From: Rhizobium album
GTDB lineage: Bacteria; Pseudomonadota; Alphaproteobacteria; Rhizobiales; Rhizobiaceae
NCBI RefSeq assembly: GCF_003122325.1
Contig: NZ_QFBC01000002.1
Coordinates: 372,001 to 436,000 of the forward strand
Length of the DNA: 64,000 nt
Direction: 5' to 3'
Position numbers and translations under genes: made by a program
In this document: piece by piece, positions 35,703 through 45,173 of the stretch
Layout: every line of letters starts with the position of its first letter
Position numbering within the stretch: position 1 is the first letter of the stretch
Notes under the pieces: generated by a model
The model's database searches: none
What the model saw: the letters and a program-made list of their open reading frames with translations, nothing else
Told to the model about the DNA's origin: nothing

Positions 35703-36320
35703 ATGTCCGCCATGAGCATTTTTACGACTCCGCGCACGATTCTGGCGCTGGCTTTTTTTCTCGCTTTGCCCCTGCCCTCCTTTGCGGCGGACAAGGCCAC
35801 CCAGGTGATTATCGAGCAGCCGCAGGCAAGCGAAACCTCCAGGCAGCGCATCGACAATCTTTTCGCCCAGCTCAAGCGCCAGCGCGATCCCGACACCGCC
35901 AAGGGCATCGCCAACCAGATCGCCATGGAATGGAACGATTCGGGCAGCGCCACCGTCAACCTGCTGATGCAGTGGGCCGAAACGGCGATCGGTGAAAAAC
36001 GCAATGCCGCAGCTTTCGATTTCCTCGACCAGGTGACCCTGCTCAAGCCCGACTATGTCGAAGGCTGGAACCGTCGCGCCACGCTGCATTATGCGCTCGG
36101 CAACACGCGCAAATCGATGTCGGACATCAACCGCGTTCTGGCGCTGGAACCGCGCCATTTCGGCGCGCTCGCCGGCATGGCGGCGATCATGTCGGAATCG
36201 AACCACGAGGCGCTGGCCCTGAAGGCATGGGAGCGCTATCTGGAAATCTACCCGGCCGACCGGAACGCCCAGGAGCAGATGAACACCATCTCCGAAAAAC
36301 TGGCCGGCAGTCGTTCCTGA
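35703..36320 (+). CDS. Exported TPR-repeat protein
   Basis: 205 residues. Signal peptide MSAMSIFTTPRTILALAFFL through LPSFAADK; mature part with TPR-like helices (YVEGWNRRATLHYALGNTRK; MSDINRVLALEPRHFGALAG; ALKAWERYLEIYPADRNA). Periplasmic by prediction. Alternative starts are the ATG at 35712 or a GTG at 35661; none has an ideal ribosome binding site. Conserved hypothetical; partner unknown. Confidence 0.85.
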   Translation: MSAMSIFTTPRTILALAFFLALPLPSFAADKATQVIIEQPQASETSRQRIDNLFAQLKRQRDPDTAKGIANQIAMEWNDSGSATVNLLMQWAETAIGEKRNAAAFDFLDQVTLLKPDYVEGWNRRATLHYALGNTRKSMSDINRVLALEPRHFGALAGMAAIMSESNHEALALKAWERYLEIYPADRNAQEQMNTISEKLAGSRS

Positions 36321-36363
36321 TCCTGTTGGACGGATGCGACCGGTAACTCCGCCGGGATAGTGA

Positions 36364-36624
36364 AAAAGCAATGCCGGCGGCTACGCGCTCAACTCCGTCC
36401 TGATTGCGAAGCCGTACCATCCGGACCTGCCGCCGATCGTCTTCATCCACGGAACCTGCGCGACCAGTCGCACGCCTTTGCCGGCGCCCTGGACGGCCGT
36501 GCGGAAATACTATTCGTCGACCAGCCCGGCCACGGTTATTCGGAACGCGGAAGGCCGCAAACCTGCCGATCTGGACGAGGTCGTCGCGATCGCCGAAGCG
36601 CGCATCGCCTTACTGGGAAAATGA
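36364..36624 (+). pseudogene. Remnant of an alpha/beta-hydrolase gene
   Basis: Pieces of one alpha/beta-hydrolase are spread over two frames. Frame A gives YALNSVLIAKPYHPDLPPIV and FIHG (oxyanion-loop HG), then the protein continues in frame B as NLRDQSHAFAGALDGRAEIL and FVDQPGHGYSERG (DxPGHGxS motif), and ends back in frame A with KPADLDEVVAIAEARIALLG and a stop. No start codon remains, and the nucleophile-elbow and catalytic His regions are deleted. At least two indels plus a large internal deletion. Confidence 0.75.
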
Positions 36625-36699
36625 CGGTCATCGCCAGCACGCCCAAGCCCGGCGCAAGCCGCAGAAGAAAGGATGGAGCCCGAAGAAGAGGCAACATCC

Positions 36700-37395
36700 A
36701 TGCAAATCAACAGTCTGGCCAATACCGCATTTACGAAACCGCTGACGGCGGAGCCCACCTCCACCGGCGCGACGCGGACCACCCTGGACACGCAGCCGAG
36801 TTCGCTCAACCAGGCCCTCGCCTATATCAAGACATCCGGCGAGATCGAGGAAGCAACGCGCGTTGCACGGGCGAAGCAGAAACTGGGAGACGCCAAGGCG
36901 CAGCTCGAATTCCTGCGGCGCTGGAGTTTCAGCCCGGAGGTGGTCGCCAGGCAGGCCGCCGCGCTCGGCCAACAGGTTGCGGCAGCCGCCAATGATTTCG
37001 CCGCCTCCGGCGACCTCATGGCCCCAGACGCAGCGGGGACGGCGACAACTGCCAGTTCGCTTGTGGCGACAACGGTTTCGGCCGATGCCTCGGAAGAGGA
37101 CGGCGGTGACTCGATCGCACAACAGGCCTATCTGGAAACGATGCAGGACGGCATGGAACGCTCCACGCCATCCTCCGAGGAGCGCGACATCCTCGCAGAC
37201 TTCAAATCGCTTGCCGAAGAGATCAGACGGCTGCTGCAGGAGGCTCTCCGCAAGATGCAGCAGGAGAAGAACGCCGAGCGCGCCGGCGCATCCGATGCCA
37301 TCTCCGCCCTCGGAGATCAGATCGGCAAGCTTACGGCCATTCTCGGCGCAACGGTAGGCTCTGGCGCCACGACGCCGACAACATTTACGCTCTGA
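36700..37395 (+). CDS. Hypothetical protein with helical, Ala-rich composition
   Basis: 231 residues from MQINSLANTAF, AGAGG 9 bases upstream. No family recognised. An ordered-looking helical block (ALAYIKTSGEIEEATRVARA to AANDFAASGD), an Ala/Thr linker (TATTASSLVATTVSA), then a coiled-coil C-terminus (ILADFKSLAEEIRRLLQEAL to DQIGKLTAILGAT). No signal peptide. Composition resembles proteins secreted or assembled through non-classical routes, but that is weak. Confidence 0.7.
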   Translation: MQINSLANTAFTKPLTAEPTSTGATRTTLDTQPSSLNQALAYIKTSGEIEEATRVARAKQKLGDAKAQLEFLRRWSFSPEVVARQAAALGQQVAAAANDFAASGDLMAPDAAGTATTASSLVATTVSADASEEDGGDSIAQQAYLETMQDGMERSTPSSEERDILADFKSLAEEIRRLLQEALRKMQQEKNAERAGASDAISALGDQIGKLTAILGATVGSGATTPTTFTL

Positions 37396-37432
37396 ACCGG
37401 GAAATAGCCCGTACCCCCTGCTGCAAATAGAA

Positions 37433-37467
37433 AAGCGCGTCGCGATCATCGATATCGCGGCGCGCTT
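37433..37467. terminator. Bidirectional terminator before pyk
   Basis: 14-bp stem with one G-T pair (37433-37446 with 37454-37467), 7-base loop, A/T tracts on both sides. Confidence 0.85.
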
Positions 37468-37512
37468 CAAATTTCTGCGTTCAGGCAGGCGGCCGAAGCC
37501 ACCCCAATTGTC

Positions 37513-38952
37513 TCAGATACCGCTCAGGCCGTCCGAACCGATATAGGCGATGCGCAACATGTTCGTCGCGCCGGGCGTGCCGAGCGGGAAGCCGGCGGAA
37601 ATGATGATGCGGTCGCCCGGCTTGCCGAAACCTTCGGAGACGACGATGCGGCAGGCGCGGTCGACCATGTCGCCGAGATCGCTGGCATCGTTGGTGACCA
37701 CACAGTGCAGGCCCCAGACGACCGACAGGCGGCGGGCGGTCTGGATGATCGGCGACAGGGCGATGATCGGCACCTGCGGCCGTTCGCGCGAGGCGCGCAG
37801 GCCTGTGGTGCCCGACGAGGTGTAGCAGACGACGGCCGACAGTTTCAGCGTTTCAGCGATCTGGCGGGCCGCCAGCGAAATGGCGTCGGCGCCGGTCGCT
37901 TCCGGCTGGGCGCGCTGGGCATAGATGATGCCGGGATAGTTGACGTCGCGTTCGACGGTGCTGGCCACCGAGGCCATCATCGACACGGCTTCGACCGGAT
38001 AGTCGCCGGAGGCGGATTCTGCCGAGAGCATGATCGCATCGGCGCCTTCGAAGACGGCGATCGACACGTCCGACACTTCGGCGCGCGTCGGGACGGGCGC
38101 CGAGATCATCGATTCCAGCATCTGCGTGGCGACGACCACCGGCTTGCCGGCACGGCGGCAGGCACGGATCAGCTGCTTCTGGATGCCCGGCACCGATTCC
38201 AGCGGCATCTCGACGCCGAGGTCGCCGCGGGCGACCATCAGTGCATCGGACAGCTCGATGATTTCGTCGATGCGCTCCAGCGCCTGCGGCTTCTCGATCT
38301 TCGACATGATGCCGACGCGGCCGCGGGCGATCTTGCGCACTTCCGCCAGGTCATCGGGACGCTGCACGAAGGAGAGCGCCACCCAGTCGACATCGTTCGT
38401 CGCCAGAACGGCGTCGAGGTCGATACGGTCCTTTTCCGTCAGCGCGCCGACGCCGAGCAGGGTATCGGGCAGGCTGACGCCCTTCTTGTCGGAAATCTTG
38501 GTTCCCGAGACCACCGTGGTGACGATGCTCTTGCCATCACATTTGACAGCGCGCAGCGCCAGCTTGCCGTCGTCGATCAGAAGCCGGTCGCCCGGCTTGA
38601 CGGCTTCGAGAATTTCCGGATGCGGCAGATAGACGCGGGTGGCGTCGCCCGGCGCATCGCTGTTATCCAGCGTGAATGTCTGGCCCGGCTTTAACTCCAC
38701 CTTGGTATCGGCAAACTTGCCGACGCGCAGTTTTGGTCCCTGCAGGTCGGCAAGAATGCCGATCGGCCGACCACAGCGGCTTTCGACGCTGCGGATGCGC
38801 TGGATGAGGGTTCGCATCACGTCATGGCTCGCATGGCTCATGTTGATGCGGAAAAGATCGGCACCTGCCTCGTGCAGTTTCTGGATCATCGCTTCCTCGG
38901 AGGAGGCTGGGCCGAGTGTGGCGAGGATCTTCACTTTGCGATTGCGGTTCAT
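37513..38952 (-). CDS. pyk: Pyruvate kinase
   Basis: 479-residue glycolytic enzyme, PEP + ADP to pyruvate + ATP. Motifs: KILATLGPASS, LFRINMSHASH, ADLQGPKLRVG, IMSKIEKPQALERIDEI with the catalytic Lys, and MVARGDLGVEM. C-terminal regulatory domain present. Its ATG shares a base with the stop of the upstream DUF1036 gene (TGATG), so pyk is translated in coupling with a secreted protein gene. Confidence 0.98.
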   Translation of the reverse strand: MNRNRKVKILATLGPASSEEAMIQKLHEAGADLFRINMSHASHDVMRTLIQRIRSVESRCGRPIGILADLQGPKLRVGKFADTKVELKPGQTFTLDNSDAPGDATRVYLPHPEILEAVKPGDRLLIDDGKLALRAVKCDGKSIVTTVVSGTKISDKKGVSLPDTLLGVGALTEKDRIDLDAVLATNDVDWVALSFVQRPDDLAEVRKIARGRVGIMSKIEKPQALERIDEIIELSDALMVARGDLGVEMPLESVPGIQKQLIRACRRAGKPVVVATQMLESMISAPVPTRAEVSDVSIAVFEGADAIMLSAESASGDYPVEAVSMMASVASTVERDVNYPGIIYAQRAQPEATGADAISLAARQIAETLKLSAVVCYTSSGTTGLRASRERPQVPIIALSPIIQTARRLSVVWGLHCVVTNDASDLGDMVDRACRIVVSEGFGKPGDRIIISAGFPLGTPGATNMLRIAYIGSDGLSGI

Positions 38953-39428
38953 CAGTTCTGGCTTTCTTGCGTCCCTGGAGTGTCGGAAAGCTGAACCATC
39001 CAGCTTCCCTGACGACCCGTGTCATATTCCTTGAAGCCCATCTGCTGGTGGCCCCGTGCGAAGCAGTCGTTCACGCCGACGATCTTGAACTCGTTTTCGG
39101 CAACGCACATGTTGACGTCGCCAGTCCACCGACCGCCTCGGGCGGCGTCCTCGGCATAGAGATAATAATAACGCGACTGCAACTCACCTTCGATCAATGT
39201 CGCGCATGTGGTCGCCGGCACTTGCCACCAGCCTTCCGAAATCCAGCCCTCCTTGGCGCGATAACCGATCGCCACGCCGACGAGGTTTTGGGTTCCGTTA
39301 CAGACGCGGAAATCGGCATGCGCCGATCCGGCAAAAGCCATGGGGGTTGCGGCAATGGTCGCGAAGAGAAAGACCTTCGCCAGGAAAAGACGCCACGAAC
39401 CGGAGAGATTCAGAAATATATGGGGCAC
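38952..39428 (-). CDS. DUF1036 exported protein, coupled to pyk
   Basis: About 158 residues from a GTG at 39428-39426 (GGAAG upstream), with a signal peptide ending near SAHA. Mature part: DFRVCNGTQNLVGVAIGYRA, EGWWQVPATTCATLIEG, YYYLYAEDAARGGRW and VNDCFARG, all DUF1036 hallmarks, with paired cysteines. No good ATG exists upstream; a TTG at 39494 would add 22 residues. Periplasmic, function unknown. Confidence 0.85.
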   Translation of the reverse strand: MPHIFLNLSGSWRLFLAKVFLFATIAATPMAFAGSAHADFRVCNGTQNLVGVAIGYRAKEGWISEGWWQVPATTCATLIEGELQSRYYYLYAEDAARGGRWTGDVNMCVAENEFKIVGVNDCFARGHQQMGFKEYDTGRQGSWMVQLSDTPGTQESQN

Positions 39429-39634
39429 GGCTTCCGATGGGACTCCATGATTTGTCGTCAGTGCTTTCTTGCGATGCCAGTCGCCGAAAGTCAACGCAGC
39501 TCTAATCGATTATATTTGCCATAAAAGTCAAAACGGACGACGTGGCAAAATGAAGGCCGGTGATATCGGCTTGCACATCCCCTTGGCCCGTGCGATCAAA
39601 CGGCGAACACCAAACCGGCCCTCGGTCACCGCGC

Positions 39635-40447
39635 ATGCCAGATTTTCCAGCCTACGAAACCCTATCCGGCAATCATGACAAAGGCATGGTGATCGTCGCC
39701 GATCATGCCATGAACCGCCTGCCGCCCGCTTATGGCCGCCTCGGCCTGCCGGAGAGCGCCTTCGAACGCCACATCGCCTATGATATCGGCATCGAAGGCC
39801 TGACGCGGGCGCTGTCGTCCCGATTGGGCGTGCCCGCGGTGATGAGCTGCTTTTCCAGGCTGCTGATCGATCCGAACCGCGGCGAGGACGACCCAACGCT
39901 GATCATGAAGATCTCCGACGGCGCCGTCATCCCCGGCAACCATCCGATCACCGAGACCGAGTGGAACGATCGCCTCGTGCGCTATCATCGTCCCTATCAC
40001 GACGCCGTGGCGCGGACGATCGCTTCGGTTGCCGAAAAGACCGGCCGGGCGCCGCTGGTGCTTTCCTTGCATTCCTTCACCCCCGCCTGGAAAGGCGTGC
40101 CGCGTCCCTGGCATGCCGGCATTCTCTGGGACAGCGACGACCGCGCCGTGCGGCCGCTGATCCGGCATCTCGCGGCCGCCGGCGATATCGTCGTCGGCGA
40201 CAACGAACCCTATGACGGCGCGCTGAAAGGCGATACCATGTATCGCCATTGCATGATGAAGGGCATCCCGCATGCGCTTCTCGAGGTGCGGCAGGACCTG
40301 ATCGCCGACCAAAAAGGCATAGCGGCCTGGGCCGCCCGGCTGGCGCCGATCTTTTCCGCCCTGAACGACGATCCGGCGCTGCACGAATACCGGGTCTTTG
40401 CCTCCCGCACCGGCGCCTACGACATTTCTTATGGAGACCAGACATGA
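39635..40447 (+). CDS. N-formylglutamate amidohydrolase family protein
   Basis: 270 residues, FGase family; the classical reaction removes formate from N-formylglutamate in histidine degradation. Motifs: VIVADHAMNRLP, HIAYDIGIEGLTRAL, DPNRGEDDPTL, RYHRPYHDAV and LSLHSFTP. No hut genes are nearby, so the physiological substrate is uncertain. Stop overlaps the next start (ATGA). Confidence 0.92.
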   Translation: MPDFPAYETLSGNHDKGMVIVADHAMNRLPPAYGRLGLPESAFERHIAYDIGIEGLTRALSSRLGVPAVMSCFSRLLIDPNRGEDDPTLIMKISDGAVIPGNHPITETEWNDRLVRYHRPYHDAVARTIASVAEKTGRAPLVLSLHSFTPAWKGVPRPWHAGILWDSDDRAVRPLIRHLAAAGDIVVGDNEPYDGALKGDTMYRHCMMKGIPHALLEVRQDLIADQKGIAAWAARLAPIFSALNDDPALHEYRVFASRTGAYDISYGDQT

Positions 40448-40749
40448 CCGACATCAGCCGGGAGCAGCAGACAGAATTCGAAGCCGCCGTCTTCCGCCGG
40501 CTGGTGTCGCACCTGCGCAGCCGCAGCGACGTGCAGAACATCGACCTGATGAACCTCGCCGGCTTCTGCCGCAACTGCCTGTCCAACTGGTATCGCGATG
40601 CCGCCAGCGAAGCCGGCGTCGATATCAGCAAGGACGAATCCCGCGAGCATGTCTACGGCATGCCCTATGAAGAGTGGAAAAAACGCCACCAGAACGAAGC
40701 CAGCGATGCGCAAAAAGCCGCATTTGAACTGAACAAGCCGAAGGAATGA
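40444..40749 (+). CDS. DUF1244 protein
   Basis: 101 residues, DUF1244 family: FEAAVFRRLVSHLRSRSDVQ, LMNLAGFCRNCLSNWYRDAA with a CRNC pair, then YGMPYEEWKKRHQ. Highly conserved in proteobacteria, function unknown; the two cysteines may bind a metal. Coupled to the amidohydrolase gene by a 4-base overlap. Confidence 0.92.
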   Translation: MTDISREQQTEFEAAVFRRLVSHLRSRSDVQNIDLMNLAGFCRNCLSNWYRDAASEAGVDISKDESREHVYGMPYEEWKKRHQNEASDAQKAAFELNKPKE

Positions 40750-40829
40750 CCGCTACGGGCTTGACCTCGCGCCCGGTTCGCGGCACCTCACCTGCGAAAA
40801 TGCCAATCCCGAAATGTTAGGAGAGACCG

Positions 40830-41093
40830 ATGTCTGATGTCCAGGGCGTCGCCCGCGACCAACTCCGCGCCTTTATCGAGCGCATCGAACGTCTGGAAGA
40901 AGAAAAGAAGACCATCGCCGACGACATCAAGGACGTCTACGGCGAAGCCAAGGGCATGGGCTTCGACACCAAGATCCTCAAGAAGGTCATCGCATTGCGT
41001 AAGAAGGACGAGCAGGAACGCATGGAGGAGGACCTGATCCTCGATACCTACCTGCACGCGCTCGGCATGATCGACTCGCCACCGGAAGGCTGA
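40830..41093 (+). CDS. gapR: GapR, nucleoid-associated protein (DUF2312/UPF0335)
   Basis: 87 residues, nearly all helical: [60 protein letters not shown]. This is the GapR/UPF0335 family. In Caulobacter GapR encircles overtwisted DNA ahead of replication and transcription and is needed for normal chromosome replication. TTAGGAGA ribosome binding site. 80 bp after DUF1244, followed by a strong terminator. Confidence 0.95.
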   Translation: MSDVQGVARDQLRAFIERIERLEEEKKTIADDIKDVYGEAKGMGFDTKILKKVIALRKKDEQERMEEDLILDTYLHALGMIDSPPEG

Positions 41094-41122
41094 GCGTCCG
41101 CGACACCATCACCTGCAATACC

Positions 41123-41154
41123 AAAAACCCGCCGGATCGCTCCGGCGGGTTTTT
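41123..41154. terminator. Bidirectional terminator after gapR
   Basis: 14-bp perfect stem (41123-41136 with 41141-41154), loop TCGC, five A on one side and six T on the other. Confidence 0.93.
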
Positions 41155-41204
41155 TAATCTGTGCCATTCACATCAGCCAAGGGCATCCCGCATGGGTACT
41201 GCAC

Positions 41205-43202
41205 TCAGTTCCGCGTGTTGAACTTGCGGACTTCCATGAAGTTGACGGCGGAGCCGCTGAACCGGCCCGGATCGATCTCGGCCGTCGCCGCGGTGAAGCC
41301 CGTGGCGTAAACGGACGTCGGCTGGGCACGCATGGTGCGGCTGACGAAACGCGGCGCCTTGACCGGCTTGGAGATCACCTCGAAGCGCGCCTTGCTCAGC
41401 GCCCACTGGGAAATGATCTGCTTGGTCAGCTTCGGCTCGGTCCGGATCGTGTCGCGGGTCGCCGCATCTGCCTCGGCATCCGCCTTCTGCGGGCGTTTGC
41501 CCTTGCCCGGCAGGCTGCCCGTGTGCTCGCCGTTGACCGGCTCGGCCTTGGCTTCCTTGTCCTTCGGCTGGTCGAAGGCATCGCCGAAATCGACGGAGCG
41601 CATGACCGGCTTGGTTTCCGTATCCAGCGCCGCCATCTGCATGATGCCGTCGCTATCCGACGGCTCGTCGGTGGTATAGTCGTTTTCGGCGGCACCGGTG
41701 GCGCGGGCGAGTTCCGCCGCTTCGCGCTGGTAGTCTTCGGTTCCCTCCTCGGCCGCTTCCGCCGCCGGAATGGTCACGCCGCCGGCCACAGGACGCGCGT
41801 CGCTCTTTTCCAGGGCGGCGATGACATCCGGAGACAGCGAGGCTTGCTCGACCTTTTTCTCATCCACCTTGGCTTCTGCCGCCTGGGCAAGCAGCGCTTC
41901 GGCAAGCGCCGGACGCGTGCCTGGCACCGGCACGAAGGCCAGTTCACCGGTCTCGGCTGCGGCAGCCGCAGCCGGATCGACGGAGGCGGTCATGACACTG
42001 TTGGCCTCAACCTCGGCATCGCCGGCCATGTTCCGCTTGCCGAGCAGTTCCGGCACCGGAATGCGGTAGGTAGCCAGATCGACAAAGGTCTCGCGGTTCT
42101 GCTCCGTTTCCGGCGTTGCCGGCAATGCGGCCTGCAGAGCCTCCTCGGCAACGTTGCGGGTGGTCGGCAACAGCGCCGTCATGTTGCCGGACATCGTCTC
42201 CTTGAAGGCCGGCCGCACCAGCGGCACCGGCGCATTGATGTCCTTTTCCTTCTCGGTCTCGAGCGCCGCCGTCATCACCGGCTCCTGCTCGGCCGTCGTG
42301 GTGATCGGCTGGTCGCGCTTGCGGGTCGGCGTCAACACCTCTTCCGCAGCCTGGCCGGTCTCCTCTTCCTCGTCGGCACCGCCGCCGAACAGCGCGGCGA
42401 AGAAACCCTTGCGCTTCGTTGTCGTCGTCGTATCGGCAACCTCGATCTGCACCGAGCCGGCACGACGCTTGTGATCGGCCAGTGCCTGCTGGTAACCCGG
42501 AAGCGGATTGCCGTCAGCCGGCAGATGCATGCTCTTGCCGTCGGGGAACAGGCGAACGAGTTCCTGCCGGCTCATGCGCGGCCAGGAACGGACGTTGCCG
42601 ACATCCATATGCACGAACGGCGAACCGGACGTCGGATAAAAACCGACGCCACCCACCTGCATCTTCATGCCGATGGCGCGCAGATTGGCGAGCTTGACGT
42701 CGGGAAGATAGAAGTCCATCGCCTTGCCGAGCATGTGCTGGCTCTTTTCGGCGACGCCCTTGCTGCGTGACCGCAGCATGGAATTGGTCTGCGGCGAACG
42801 GAACGCCGAAACGACATGGATATATTCGCGCGAACCGCTCTTGCGGTACACTTCCCAGATCAGGTCGAAAAGGCGCGGATCCATCTTGGTCGGCTGGTTG
42901 CGGCGCCAGTCGCGCAGGAAGCGGTTGAGCTGCTGCAGCCCCTTGGCGTCGAATTTGCCGTTGCGCTTGAAGGTGATGACCGCCTTTTCGCCGGTATGGA
43001 CGAAATAGAGCTTCAGGCTCCGCGTATCGCCCGCCGCATGGGACGCCGAGACCGATAGGCCCGACCACATCATGCATGCGGCAATCAGCAGAATCGCTGG
43101 CTTGGCCACGAGCTTTGTCAGCAAAGTCGCAAAGCAGCGCCCTTCACCCGAAGGCGTATTTGCTCGAAACAGTTTTGGCAACTCTATCCCCGTCCGACAC
43201 AC
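41205..43202 (-). CDS. DUF882/peptidase M15-like exported protein with long acidic tail
   Basis: Up to 665 residues. Signal/anchor segment (KPAILLIAACMMWSGL to SHAAGDTR), then a DUF882/M15-like zinc peptidase domain (LKLYFVHTGEKAVITFKRNG; SQHMLGKAMDFYLPD with the H-x-D pair; GSPFVHMDVGNVRSWPR). The remaining ~450 residues are Ala/Glu/Thr-rich and low in order. Probably a murein-modifying envelope enzyme with a disordered tail. The start is unclear: GTG 43202 has no ribosome binding site, and TTG/GTG codons near 43127 and 43112 are alternatives. Confidence 0.85.
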   Translation of the reverse strand: MCRTGIELPKLFRANTPSGEGRCFATLLTKLVAKPAILLIAACMMWSGLSVSASHAAGDTRSLKLYFVHTGEKAVITFKRNGKFDAKGLQQLNRFLRDWRRNQPTKMDPRLFDLIWEVYRKSGSREYIHVVSAFRSPQTNSMLRSRSKGVAEKSQHMLGKAMDFYLPDVKLANLRAIGMKMQVGGVGFYPTSGSPFVHMDVGNVRSWPRMSRQELVRLFPDGKSMHLPADGNPLPGYQQALADHKRRAGSVQIEVADTTTTTKRKGFFAALFGGGADEEEETGQAAEEVLTPTRKRDQPITTTAEQEPVMTAALETEKEKDINAPVPLVRPAFKETMSGNMTALLPTTRNVAEEALQAALPATPETEQNRETFVDLATYRIPVPELLGKRNMAGDAEVEANSVMTASVDPAAAAAAETGELAFVPVPGTRPALAEALLAQAAEAKVDEKKVEQASLSPDVIAALEKSDARPVAGGVTIPAAEAAEEGTEDYQREAAELARATGAAENDYTTDEPSDSDGIMQMAALDTETKPVMRSVDFGDAFDQPKDKEAKAEPVNGEHTGSLPGKGKRPQKADAEADAATRDTIRTEPKLTKQIISQWALSKARFEVISKPVKAPRFVSRTMRAQPTSVYATGFTAATAEIDPGRFSGSAVNFMEVRKFNTRN

Positions 43203-43247
43203 TTTTGCGCGTGCTGTCCCAGATGACTGTCAATTGCGGTGACACGA

Positions 43248-43261
43248 TGGCAAAAATGCCA
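43248..43261. promoter_or_regulatory. Inverted repeat TGGCA-AAAA-TGCCA upstream of the DUF882 gene
   Basis: Perfect 5-bp dyad with a 4-base spacer, between the DUF882 start and a TATAAG-like -10 on the minus strand. Could be an operator; no regulator can be named. Confidence 0.35.
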
Positions 43262-43368
43262 CACATGCACAAGCACTTCTTATATAGTGAATTATCCACT
43301 AACAAGAACTTTGTCATTGGTAACAAATCATGCTTGCCTGACGGTTAACACTTTTTATTCCACATGCC

Positions 43369-44925
<1,557 letters not shown>

Positions 44926-45173
44926 GGTGAGACTCCATTGCATCGATCAGGAGAGCTGCGCCTCATGCGCAACCCGTTCTGGGGACAAACTTCCCAGAAA
45001 GGCTTGAACATCCAGTTTTGAGAAAAGCTCGCATTTTAACCATTTGGTCTCTATTTGATGCTTCCCGCATATTCGCCCGACAAACGATCCGCCGCGAAGC
45101 GACTTGCCGGACGGACGCCGGGCCAATACATCTGTCGGCGACGCGAAAACGACCGAAGACAAGGATACCGACC

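Noticed and set aside
43203-43368. Sigma54 promoter (-24/-12) before the DUF882 gene
   Set aside because: A TGGCA motif is present, but the spacing to the next GC does not fit the TGGC-N8/9-TTGC consensus.
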